Below are positions 27,175 to 36,199 of a stretch of DNA of 36,199 nucleotides, piece after piece. Source of the DNA: Branchiostoma floridae (lineage: Eukaryota; Chordata; Leptocardii; Amphioxiformes; Branchiostomatidae); contig NC_049980.1 of assembly GCF_000003815.2 (NCBI RefSeq), positions 33,744,957 through 33,781,155 on the forward strand. Reading direction: 5' to 3'. Numbering within the stretch: position 1 is the stretch's first letter; each line of letters starts with the position of its first letter. The translations under genes were made by a program, and so were the position numbers. A model generated the notes under the pieces. The model made no database searches. It worked only from the letters and a program-made list of their open reading frames with translations, and was not told the DNA's origin.

Positions 27175-28441
27175 CTGAAATATGCAACGTCTTTAGGCCC
27201 TCTTTCCACTAGACGGCAATCGCGCTGCGCTCTTTCTGTCACCCAAAACGGATGTGTGTAACCTTTGATTTCACACTAGGTATATATTACAAAATGTAAA
27301 CGTATGACTGAACGACAAAACGCACAAATCGTTACAAAAGATTCGATATTTTTCTATACAATTTGTTGAGCGATCTGCCAAATTTTAGGTCGCAGAGAGA
27401 GCGCAGCGAGGGCGCCGTCCTAGTGGAAAGGGGGTAATACTGTTCAATGCATTGAGTACAGTTGGCGACACATTTCATCTCTCACGGTGTGATGTAATCC
27501 ATTGTATGTGCTCGATTTTTAGACCCACATCATTCACACAATTTTGTATTTGTCATTGTCTACCATTGTAAGTCACAGTTTATGTATTCACACTTCTGCA
27601 ATGTTCTATGGTACCTATTACCACCCTATTTAAACATCTTATGGCTTAGTCAAAGCAGACAGTACATGCAACGACTGTACCGACTGAACATAATGTTACA
27701 TACATACAGATTTGAGTCTTTATGACCATTTCTACAACGACAATTTATACTGATATTAGCATGTCCTTCCTTCAGACCGTCTTGTCCTTCCTTCAGACTG
27801 TCCTGTCCTTCCTTCAGACCGACTTGACCTTTCTTCAGACTGCCCAGGGCCTGTTTGACCTCCATGTCTTCCTTGTAAAGTCTATCTAGTAGTGCAAAAT
27901 GTTCGGCTGCTAGTTGTCGGTCGATGCTGGAGTTCAGCATTCTTGAAATCTTGTCTCTGTCCCCACCTAGCGCGACCAGGATACCAGCCAGTTCCTTCCA
28001 CAGTCTGTTAAAGTCTTGTTCAGACAAGTCCGTGCTTGGTCTGTGTCCGTAATTGGCGTTTCTAAACCGCCGGAGTTGGTCCCGATCGCCTGCGCACGGT
28101 GCATTTGCACATAGTTCTTTCAAGAGGAGTTCTAAGAGTGATATGTCGAACCCCTGCGCAGTATCTGGAACATTAGAGTAGAGCACAGAAGAGATCTTAC
28201 CGCTGGGTGGATACAGTGTTTTCCTTTGACCAGGATTTAAGTGACGTAATCCACAAAGATATCCTTTATGTTTCTTGAGCTGCTCACGAAGACTTGGAGG
28301 GTTCATGTTCCGCACTTCATCTTCAAATATCTTCCTGACTAGCGAGGTCCCCTCGTCCACCAGCAGAGCTGCTAGTTTCGCGCCCCGAGCCGTACCTGGG
28401 GTGTAGACCGGGTCCGGGCTGCTGGGCTTACTCTGGGCCAT
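24608..28441 (-). CDS. NLR-1: HEPN(DZIP3-type)-NACHT-leucine-rich protein, two coding exons
   Basis: Joining 27751-28441 to 24608-27174 gives a 1085-aa protein. It would be a cytosolic NLR-type switch: a NACHT ATPase controlling an N-terminal effector domain, with a C-terminal sensing region. The order is a DZIP3-type HEPN domain (about 30-165), four 7-residue GLKEGQD-type repeats (202-229), NACHT with Walker A GDPGIGKS (321-328), Walker B LLILDGLDEL (393-402) and sensor TSRP (429-432), a winged-helix/superhelical region with FLHKTFQEYMAA (605-616), then diverged leucine-rich strands to the TAG stop. The donor (A|GTATAA) and acceptor (TTTCAG) phases fit (1 nt + 2 nt). Family assignment is from motifs; the sensed ligand is unknown. 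The donor is not a strong consensus, so an additional small exon cannot be excluded. Confidence 0.8.
27196..27434. mobile_element. MITE in the NLR-1 intron
   Basis: CTCTTTCCACTAGACGGC near the left end and, reverse-complemented, CCCCTTTCCACTAGGACGGC at the right end form terminal inverted repeats. They continue with GCGCTGCGCTCTTTCTG against CTCGCTGCGCTCTCTCTG. TA flanks both ends (27194-27195 and 27435-27436), suggesting a TA target. It is noncoding, about 240 bp, and lies between the HEPN and NACHT exons. Confidence 0.8.
27751..28441 (-). CDS. NLR-1 exon 1: DZIP3-type HEPN domain with 7-residue repeats
   Basis: ATG at 28441-28439 opens MAQSKPSSPDPVYTPGTARG; the exon carries 230 codons plus one base before GTATAA. 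Its middle matches the HEPN domain first noted in DZIP3: NPPSLREQL, then YPPSGK, FDISLLELLLKELC, RRFRNANYGHRPST and LWKELAGILVALGG. RNANYGH (127-133) is the R-x5-H motif characteristic of HEPN RNases. At 202-229 the protein repeats LKKGQVG, LKEGQDS, LKEGQDG, LKEGHAN, from a 21-bp DNA repeat. Open reading continues past the donor for 30 codons, which may be intronic read-through. Confidence 0.85.
27762..27848 (-). repeat. 21-bp coding tandem repeat in NLR-1 exon 1
   Basis: GTCCTTCCTTCAGAC recurs four times at a 21-bp period on the plus strand, encoding L-K-[EK]-G-[QH]-x-x units on the minus strand. Confidence 0.85.
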
Positions 28442-28923
28442 GGTGGTGTGACTGTCTCACTCTGTTTTTAATACATTAGCAGGTTAATGTTCCTCTGTCA
28501 GTAGACTTCATTCAAACATGGCTCACCTCAGCGCCAAGTTACTTACATCATAATGCAAATAGTTGGAGTTGTCCAAGTAATTTTTGTCCAGAACGTACAT
28601 GTACGTATACAGCAAGTCGACCACAGGGGCACTCCGCTCAGGTAAGCTTCAGCTCAGGGAGACAAATGGATTTTTTTGTCACATTTCCTCACCGAAAACA
28701 AATACTTGGCTTCCTCAGTGTGATGGTGGTGTCCAAAACGTCGCCGGCTAGAAGCGTCTAGATGATTTCTGAAGTTGTCCAAGTAATTTCTTACCATAAC
28801 ATGCAAATCCAAGTCGACCACAGGGACAATTCATCAAGTAAAGTTGGAAGTTTGGCAATTTGAAGAGGAAAATAACATTTCTTTGTCACAGGTCCCCACC
28901 GAAATCAAACATATTCAGTTCGA

Positions 28924-28935
28924 CAAGATGGCGGC
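28924..28935 (+). promoter_or_regulatory. YY1-type core promoter motif CAAGATGGCGGC
   Basis: An exact match to the long YY1 consensus found at animal transcription starts, about 480 bp upstream of the NLR-1 ATG. A second copy is at 29782-29793. The motif can mark either direction of transcription. Confidence 0.5.
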
Positions 28936-29781
28936 TGGGAAGGTGGGCAAGTGGAAAGACAAGTCTATACGTCATCGTCTACCTTTGCACATATGCGAGA
29001 ATGAATCACTCTAACGTTACAGCCTGGGGCGAGTTGTGACATTTACCTCCGCTGCCGCTACAAGTACGTTTTCGGGGCTGTTTGTGGGTGGCTGCTTGGA
29101 TGTGTTTGTTTGTTGACAGCATAACTCTAGAAGCTGTGGATGGACCTTCATGATATTTAGTAGTTGGTAGGCGTCGGGAAAATGGAAGTCAACTTCGATA
29201 ATGGGCCGTCTAGCGACTATCTAATGTATTGCAGCTAAACGTCCGATTTCAATATCTCTTGAGCGGTAAATGACACTTGGGAGTGGGAGTAAATGATGGT
29301 TTTTATAGCCCGAAGCTCTTTTTGAACTGCAGTGGGCTTTTCTCTTGGAAGCTTTGAAAGAAAATAATTCCAGCAGAGATTGTTACTTTAATAACAAGTT
29401 ACTTTGATTAATATAATAAATCAAATCAAATATAGGTCAATATAATAAAATCATTGTCATGCTAATCTATATAAAGTAACGAGGAAAACTGATGATTCGG
29501 CTACTCTCAATGCCACAGGTTAATAAGGTGCTGGGCTGGAATATACGACATGTCAGTAGGCCGTTCAACAGTTTTATTATTGTTATTATCGGCTGGGCCG
29601 ACTACCAAGTTATATGATACAAATCGTTGACGAAGTTGTCCGAGTTCTCTCCAAAACATGTCCCACGTGTCAATCACGGGGGCAATCTCCTCAACTTTAA
29701 TAACTTCATGCGGGCAATCTGGGGTGGGCAAATCACATTTCTTTAACACAGGTTCTCGCCGAAAGCAGAAGTATTTATTGT

Positions 29782-29793
29782 CAAGATGGCGGC
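29782..29793 (+). promoter_or_regulatory. YY1-type core promoter motif CAAGATGGCGGC, second copy
   Basis: Identical 12-mer inside the third copy of the upstream module. Confidence 0.45.
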
Positions 29794-29849
29794 TTCGATA
29801 TGTCACACTTATTGTTTACCTTTTGCACACCTGAGAATGGACCATTCTA

Positions 29850-30420
29850 CAGTAGGAGGGGGGGGGGGGGCTTTTGATGTTTCATCATTTGTTCCCGTTG
29901 TGATGCCGTTGAACAATCCTTGATACTGATACAAGTCTTTTATACGTTCTATTCCGGTGGGCTTTAGCAGAAGAACACTTACGCTCTCAAACGGCATAAG
30001 AACAAAACAAAACAGACGTTTATAATCACAGAGCCGAGTTTTAAACCAGCCCTACGACCCTGGCTGAGGTCACGGCCTGGGTGCTACTCGCGGGTTCTGT
30101 CCGCGGAACGGGTCCGTTTATCTACGGATTTCAGCTAGGTAAACACATGCACTACGTAAATATTATACATTACATATCATATACGCATTTAAAATGTTTT
30201 AGATACACGAATACCCTTGGTTTTGATGGTATTATGTACATTATAAAAAGAATGTTTAATCGCGTTAAAAGCAATGTCTGTCCAAATGTATATCGCCTTG
30301 ACTGGATAAGGTTTGATTCTGTAAGTCTAGTTTGCATTCTACCAGCTTTTAATGTAAATGTCGGCCAAGTCGGTTGATGCTGCAAAGCAGCTAATCTTCA
30401 ATTAAATGTCGGCTAGACAC
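29850..30420. other. Intergenic spacer, no gene recognised
   Basis: It contains a run of G at about 29858-29871 and otherwise AT-rich sequence without a recognisable gene. Confidence 0.4.
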
Positions 30421-30574
30421 AGAGGCGGCGGCAGGAAATTTTGTCTGGGGGGGCGAACTTTTACTGACAGAATTTTGCGGCACACGCTTACGTAGCGCCG
30501 AAGGCGCTACCGTCGCGTCGGAGGCGCGACCACCCTAGGGGGGTCCGGGGGCATGCTCCCCCGGGAAAATTTGA

Positions 30575-31049
30575 AATTTAGACCCTCTAAAACGGCATTT
30601 CATGCATTTTGACGGGCAAATTTTGCTGCCAGACTAAGCTAAGTTTGATGGCAATTCTGTTAGAAAGACACATGGTTTTAGCGAGGGCGATGCCCACAAA
30701 ATATTTTCAAGATTTCGAGTACCGAAGATGCGAGCTGTCGCAAGGTTGGTCTTTGGAAATTTCGAAATCTGCACCCTCTGAAAGGACATTTTCTGTACTT
30801 TGAGGGACAAGTTTTGCTTGCAGACTATGCTAAATCTTATGCCATTTTTGTCAAAGAAAAAGATGTTTGAGGGCGATGACCTAAGCTACCACGCACAAAT
30901 CTTCACTATGTCGTTGTGAGCGCCGGCGTCATCGCTAGGGAGGTCCGGAGAAAATCTTAAAATCTTGACCGTCTGAAACGTCATTTCCTGTATTTTATTG
31001 CCACAATCTGGATTGTAGACTAAGCTAAGTACGATAATACAATTTCTAN
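30575..31049. repeat. Three internal ~190-bp tandem repeats of the transposon
   Basis: Units start near 30580 (GACCCTCTAAAACGGCATTT), 30770 (GCACCCTCTGAAAGGACATT) and 30966 (GACCGTCTGAAACGTCATTT). Each continues through TTTTGC..GCAGACTA.GCTAA-type sequence; units one and two also share GCGAGGGCGATG/TTGAGGGCGATG. The third runs into the gap. Confidence 0.75.
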
Positions 31050-31148
31050 NNNNNNNNNNNNNNNNNNNNNNNNNNNNNNNNNNNNNNNNNNNNNNNNNNN
31101 NNNNNNNNNNNNNNNNNNNNNNNNNNNNNNNNNNNNNNNNNNNNNNNN
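31050..31148. other. Assembly gap (99 N)
   Basis: A run of N directly before a stretch of alternating G and C runs, probably a sequencing failure at the structured end of the transposon. Gap length may be nominal. Confidence 0.99.
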
Positions 31149-31429
31149 TTTCCGGGGGGGCAGCCGCCCCCCCTGCCCCCCCGGTGCCGCCGCCACTGAG
31201 ACAATAAGTTGAGCAGCACGATGTGAGCTATCGTCATGTCGCTTATGCCTCCCCGGCTGGGAAAGACTCAACAGTCAGAGCTATATTAAAGACAGGCAGG
31301 GTGATCTCTGATCTATTGGGGAGCTGCCCCAATAATCACTCTATAGCCCAGGTTTGATGGTAATATGATAGAGCTTTCGAGCCTCTAGCCATCCTCGCAC
31401 AGTTGTATTAGTATTAGTATTCATTTTCT

Positions 31430-33195
31430 TTTTTATTTAAATAAAAATATAGAAGAACAAAATACCTCAGCAATTAGCATGTGTTATTAAATGTTAATCA
31501 AATAATCCATTGCAGCGCTATACATTTCTCTCTTCATCAAAATCATGTAAAGAAGGAGTGACACACGTACAATCTTTCAATGGCAACAAGCATCACACAT
31601 AACTGCAACACATCTCATCCCTTTGGTGAACCTTTATTCAGAAATATTACAAACATACGTAAATTTTTATTACATCACTATTTCTACTAGGTTCTTTGCT
31701 GTGTTCATGGAACTCCAATTGACTTTTCTCTCTAGTATGACAAGGGTATCACTTGACTTCTGCCCTTCCTTGCACATCTCTGTGTTTAACAACATGATAT
31801 GTACAATAAAAATGTTGTCACTAAAACAGGCAAATATTCTTCATTACTTTGCAATCCTTGTGGTCAGCAGTAGGCAATATGTAAACGTCAGTTAACATAT
31901 AAAACCAGGAATGTAAACTAATCAAACTGGTTGATTGTAAACAAGTCAGGAAGAAATATGTGATTATGCTGGTCAATACATAATTTTCCATTATCAAGTA
32001 AAGTAGCAACAATTTGTTTGAACTAATGTCTATTTGTGTGTTCAATTTCTGTAATGCCCCCAAAGAAGCCTCGGTATATAAAAGCATTTGCATCTCTATC
32101 CTCCCTATGTACATACATATATGGAGCAATTTTCATGATAGTAACAAGTACAGTACTGGACTCATCTCTATTTGTGTGTCCGTCTTCTATAATGCTACAA
32201 AATGAGCGTCGGTATATACAAGCATCTGTGTCTTCATTCTCCTTGGGTACAGCAATATAAAGTAATCCATTCTGATTGTTTGTTTCGTCTTATACAGGAA
32301 TAGGTTATTACAATGATCTTAACTCATGTCAGTGTAAAACATGTTGTAAATATTTAATGACATTTTAGCCTATCATACAATGTGCAGGCAGTAATATCTA
32401 AGTAACACACATGACATCTGGCTGAAGAAAGTTTTGTGATATCAACAAAAGGTAGGTACTAACGTTATTTGTTTCATAAACGCCCACGCTACATTTTCGA
32501 TTCTAGAAAATCTACACAACTGGACAAACGTTTTGTGCAAATATATACAGTACAAACGTTTTGGATGAATAAGTTCAGTGATCTATGGTATGATAGCTAT
32601 ATAGGTATGTAACGTATAAGTCAAGTACTTTATGGTAACAAAGCATATGAATAGTACTTAGAGTCGACCCATGATACACAATACAAGAAAGCTTTCTTAG
32701 GCACAAAGGTGTGTGCATGGTCGTGCTCTTGTCAAAGGTTCTGTTTTAGTATTTGATAAACATTGTGTCACATTTTCAGCTCTTACATCAGGAGGTCTTC
32801 AAAGGAAACTGGACGTCAGGATAGCATCTTAAATAGCAAAAAGTAAAATGAAAGATAATATTTTGTTTCTACAAAGTGTGCGAGTTCTCATCAAATCAAG
32901 TTTTGATTTATCAAATGTTGATCAAACGTTTTTTTACTGGTCATATCTTAATACTTGAATGGATCGGGCAAGGTACCTGATTCAAAAGATATAAATTGAT
33001 CTAATCGATCAATATAGAATATAAAGGATTTTTTAATGTATTGTTGGCGGTATGACATATTAAAGGTAAACAAGAATCATATAATGGTCTTCTTTTTTGT
33101 AAGAAATAGAAATGACTTCTGTGTCCTCTGGAGCGAATGTTCTATCAAAATGTGTGCACATAATCGGCACATATGTATCTATTACCCTGTCGTAC
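31430..33195 (-). other. NLR-2 3' untranslated/flanking region
   Basis: About 1.75 kb after the NLR-2 stop, matching in patches the region after NLR-1. It includes a local duplication: 32031 onward (TATTTGTGTGTTC...CTCGGTATATA) is repeated from 32169 (TATTTGTGTGTCC...CGTCGGTATATA), offset about 138 bp. Confidence 0.6.
31432..31437 (-). terminator. Poly(A) signal candidate for NLR-2
   Basis: AATAAA on the minus strand, at the position equivalent to 22996-23001 of NLR-1 relative to the shared AGCATGTGTTATT block. Confidence 0.55.
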
Positions 33196-35756
33196 CTAAA
33201 ACGAAATCGACTCCCAGTCATCAACAAAGGGGCTTTCGGACATTTTTATACTGAGTTCCTTGTAGTTGCTAGGCTTATTTCGTATGAGCTCAGAAATCAT
33301 CTTCGCCTTGCGTTTTGAGTGAGGAATCAGCCCCTCAACCACCAGCGTCTCCAGAGTTCGGTTTTCCCGGATCGCTGCGCACAGGCCAGAGAGGGACTCA
33401 TCGCTGCAATACGCTTTACCCATGTATATCTTATTCCCATAACAGTTTCCCCACCCAAGCCTCAGTGTCTTCAGCACCTTGTTTTTCTGCAAGCATTCCG
33501 TGATTGTGAGCACCATTGGCCCAGCATCAAATGTCTCATCGTGTATAATAATCCCTGGAAGCCTGAACTCAAAGAATTCGAGTCTTGTATGCTCGGAGAT
33601 GCGATGTAGAGTGTCTGTTAGGTTACAGAATAGCATGGTTTTCGGGTGCCACTGCGCCCAGGAGACCTCAAACCTTAAATACCTGAGACGACTTTGACTC
33701 GCAATCATATCGGCAAACTGCCTGTCAAACTCCGTGAAGTCTACGTCACGCTCCATAAGATTACAACCGGCCATACATGCAGTATACGTAATTTCAACAT
33801 GTTCTATCGCTGACGCCGTGGATAATTGTTTCAACGTGCTTATAAAAGACATATGATCTATGAAACATTCGTTACGTATGACCACACGTTCTATTCCACA
33901 CCGGGGTATGAATGGTCGGAGAGGGGTTTCAAAGTTAAACGCACATAATGTCACAGAGCGTAACTTGTTGTAATCTGATAATAAATTTTCCAAGACACCA
34001 AGCTGCTCTTCTTGCATGCTTAGTATATGACTGCAGTCGATTATGAGATGCTGTATGACACTTGTATTGTGACTCAAAGACAGTTTCGTTTGAAAAGCTA
34101 GTACGTGTGCCAATCCAACAAACCAATTGGCATGATCATCCCGACTCTTCCGCCGTAGAGTTGAGTGCCGACCCAAACGATGGATGATATCTCCAGTCTC
34201 CATCATTTCACAATCGTCACCTGCAAATGCAAAGTCGAGCAAATCGTATCCCAACACATTGGTTACGCGCTGAGACAGACAGGGTGCTACAATCTCGGCC
34301 ATTTTACCACCTGCACAACTTGTCCCAAGCCACATGATACACAAAAATGACAAAAGGTCCCTGTCCTCATCAGTTTGAGCCTTTTGAAGTTCCTCTGCAA
34401 ACCTTTGAAAGAGTGGACGTGAATTCTCACCCAGGATCAAAAGTAACCAGTTTTGAACCTCTATCCACTTGAACCGACAACAAGATACAACCAGTTTCCT
34501 GTTAACCACAGTACCATCTGGAAAACCAAATAAATGACAAACGTATTTTATTCCCTGTTCTCTGCTACTCCAATCCATGACCAGGCCACTGATGTAGCGG
34601 GCGGCCATGTATTCCTGAAACGTTCTGTGCAGAAAGGCACAGTAGCAGGTGCGTTTGATTCTGGAGAAAGAGTAATCTCTAGTCAGGAGGCCCATGTTCA
34701 ACATGTTATCGGCAGTTGTGCCGTACTTCTTTGTGATCTCATCTATGTCAAACTGGAGCTGTTCCTGATCTAGTCCCTCCAAGGACAGTTTTCCCAGGCC
34801 TCGCAAGGCTTCTTCTATAGTCGGAGGAAGATTTCCACCTTCCATTTGAATGTTTTTCTTTGTACAGAATCGCTTCGCAACTGAATGAACAATATCTCGA
34901 TACAGTTCGGCTTTGCTAGAAGGTAGTTTTTTGTTGTTATCCTCCCACACAACACATATGAGCACGTTGTTGAGGGGATTACCTACTATTTCTGACGAAA
35001 TACTGTTACTTTGAAGCTGTTTCACTAGTTCCAAACCAGACTCTGGGGACTTGCAAAAGTATTTGTGGATGAACTCCTCTGAGTTTTTCCCACTATAGCC
35101 AACTATTTTGTAGAACTGGTGACATTTCTCCAGATCTTTGACACACTGGTACGGCCTGGAGGTCACCAGGACATGACAGTTCCGGAGGATTTTACCCTGA
35201 ATCAAGTCCAACACATCTGTAACTTCCCTAGCTTCCTGACTGAGCTCATCTAGACCGTCCAGGATGAAGAGAACATCATCCTGGTTATCTTGGATGTAGG
35301 ACCAGAGCTGATCCGGGGTGATTTTTGTGTCCTTTGGTAGGAGCTGCTCAAATATTTCATATTTTACTTTCCCAGCTAAGTGTCGCATTTCCAGAAAGAA
35401 CACAACCTTAAACCTGTCCAGTTTCCCACAGGACCAATCATGGGCAAGTTTCTGACAAGAGCACGACTTCCCAATACCAGGGGCCCCCTCTACTCGTATC
35501 TTTCTGACAGATGACCTGACGTTACCTTGCGTATCTTCACCTTCCCGTGTACCGTAAATATCTGCTAAGCTTACGATAGTGCCTATGTCCTGAAAGTGCC
35601 CCCTACCGTCCATTTCTTTGAACTGCAGGTTGGTGTAGCCTTCTCCAAGATGCAGGTTGAGGTCTTCGCACCACGGTAGGGGCCGCACATGCTCATACTC
35701 GGTAGTATATAGGTACTTCAGACAGGCGATGACATCGTCGGCTGCCTCAGATGTGC
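33196..35756 (-). CDS. NLR-2: NACHT and leucine-rich exon of a tandem NLR paralogue (partial gene)
   Basis: The exon begins after a CTATATACAG acceptor in the same phase as in NLR-1 and encodes TSEAADDVIACLKYLYTTEY, the shared VRPLPWCEDLNLHLGE, then the NACHT domain: Walker A GAPGIGKS, Walker B LFILDGLDEL and TSRP. FLHRTFQEYMAARYISGL follows, then irregular leucine-rich strands ending in ETLVVEGL, ELIRNKPSNYKELSI and a TAG stop: 852 full codons in all. The NACHT half is strongly similar to NLR-1; the C-terminal half is much more diverged and holds a 30-residue insertion before GLAHVL. The first exon, expected to encode HEPN, is not between 35757 and 36199 and should lie further right. It is probably a functional receptor gene, since nothing in this exon is broken. 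Confidence 0.9.
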
Positions 35757-35857
35757 CTGTATATAGCGTGACATTTTTTTTCGATCACAGTAAATAAACG
35801 AGACTCGCCACAATGAAACACATGAATAATAATGACAATTAATCGTACAGGATCACA
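35757..35857 (-). other. NLR-2 intron, acceptor side
   Basis: Intron sequence with a T-rich tract on the minus strand leading to the TATATACAG acceptor. Confidence 0.6.
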
Positions 35858-35926
35858 CATGCACACAAACACCCACCACACCCACACCCATACACACACT
35901 CACCTAGCACACTCAAACCACACACT

Positions 35927-35963
<37 letters not shown>

Positions 35964-36199
35964 ACTCACACACACAGATAATTTCACACGCACACTCACA
36001 CACACATACACTTACACTCACACATACAAACACACACAAACACCCACCACACCCACACCCATACACACTAATCTCGCACACTCAAACCACACACTGACAC
36101 ATACACACACACTCACACACACAAACACACACACACACACACACACATACACAAACAAACACACACACTAACACACACATACACTCACACACGCACACT
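35858..36199. repeat. CA-rich satellite with a higher-order ~171-bp period
   Basis: Almost pure C and A with occasional T and G. The block ACCCACCACACCCACACCCA occurs from 35871 and again from 36042, each followed by CTCAAACCACACACTGACAC, so the array has a higher-order unit of about 171 bp on top of the dinucleotide pattern. It runs to the window edge and probably lies in the NLR-2 intron. Confidence 0.9.

Larger units (their letters stand above)
28442..29850. other. Upstream region of NLR-1 with three diverged copies of a noncoding module
   Basis: Modules at about 28565-28715, 28774-28935 and 29627-29793 share, in order, GTTGTCC[AG]AGT, a GTCGACCACAGGG[GA]CA-like block (degenerate in the third), TTGTCACA.TTCCTCACCGAAA-like sequence, and (second and third only) CAAGATGGCGGC. 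The region is upstream of the NLR-1 start codon and probably includes its promoter and 5'UTR. A 99-codon minus-strand open frame in the third copy is not conserved in the others. Confidence 0.55.
30420..31202. mobile_element. GC-ended nonautonomous DNA transposon with internal tandem repeats, containing an assembly gap
   Basis: The left end CAGAGGCGGCGGCA (from 30420) and the reverse-complemented right end CAGTGGCGGCGGCA (ending about 31197) form terminal inverted repeats; both continue into G-runs. AGACA flanks both sides directly (30415-30419 and 31198-31202), shorter than the 8 bp expected of hAT. Near the left end are two perfect or near-perfect short hairpins, GTAGCGCCGAAGGCGCTAC and GTCGCGTCGGAGGCGCGAC. 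Three units of about 190 bp follow inside. No transposase is seen. Confidence 0.7.

Noticed and set aside
27175-27187. Extension of the NACHT exon to a TTG at 27187 as a translation start
   Set aside because: These bases form the polypyrimidine tract and AG of the acceptor; the HEPN exon supplies the start.
29507-29806. Minus-strand open frame of 99 codons upstream of NLR-1
   Set aside because: It lies in the third copy of a noncoding module; the same frame is broken by stops in the other copies and it has no recognisable domain.
31020-31271. Open frames crossing the N run
   Set aside because: They are artefacts of unknown bases and GC runs.
35839-36081. Cysteine/valine-rich minus-strand open frame
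   Set aside because: It is a translation of the CA satellite.

Overview
The window looks like nuclear DNA of an amphioxus (Branchiostoma-type cephalochordate). Four things point there: intron-rich genes with chordate orthologues (an RGM and a PDIA3/ERp57), tandem HEPN-NACHT NLR-type genes as in large lancelet NLR repertoires, an eukaryotic tRNA-Val gene without encoded CCA, and a high density of small transposons. The species call is inference from gene content; no search was run. There is one assembly gap (31050-31148).

Layout. 1-2529 is most likely RGM intron. 2530-3249 is the last coding exon of a repulsive guidance molecule (+), followed by a 3'UTR with a good poly(A) signal near 4230. 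4290-7200 is intergenic with no gene I can support. 7201-9993 is a nested insertion: a roughly 520-bp DNA transposon with 87-bp perfect inverted repeats and an 8-bp target duplication, split by a 5'-truncated L1/Tx1-type LINE that is flanked by a perfect 133-bp direct repeat. 11705-21975 (-) is a complete PDIA3/ERp57 gene. I rebuilt it as 14 coding exons encoding 483 aa, with signal peptide, two CGHC sites and a C-terminal RDEL. Its introns hold MITEs, SINE-like repeats and LINE remnants, and its upstream region (22060-22125) has unfolded-protein-response-like motifs. 22349-22421 is tRNA-Val(AAC).

22980-36199 is an innate-immune cluster. NLR-1 (-) joins a DZIP3-type HEPN exon (27751-28441) to a NACHT plus leucine-rich exon (24608-27174); the splice phases agree and give a 1085-aa product. 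NLR-2 (-; 33196-35756) is a tandem paralogue of the NACHT exon whose upstream exon should lie beyond the right edge. Similarity between the two copies continues through about 1.6 kb of 3' flank, so the duplicated unit included the 3'UTR. Between them lie three diverged copies of a noncoding module, two of them carrying a YY1-type motif, and a GC-ended transposon containing the gap. The window ends in a CA-rich satellite.

Functional picture: an axon-guidance/BMP co-receptor gene, an ER glycoprotein-folding oxidoreductase and a tRNA gene are unrelated neighbours. The most unusual biology is the HEPN-NACHT receptor pair, which places a possible RNase-fold effector on an NLR-type switch.
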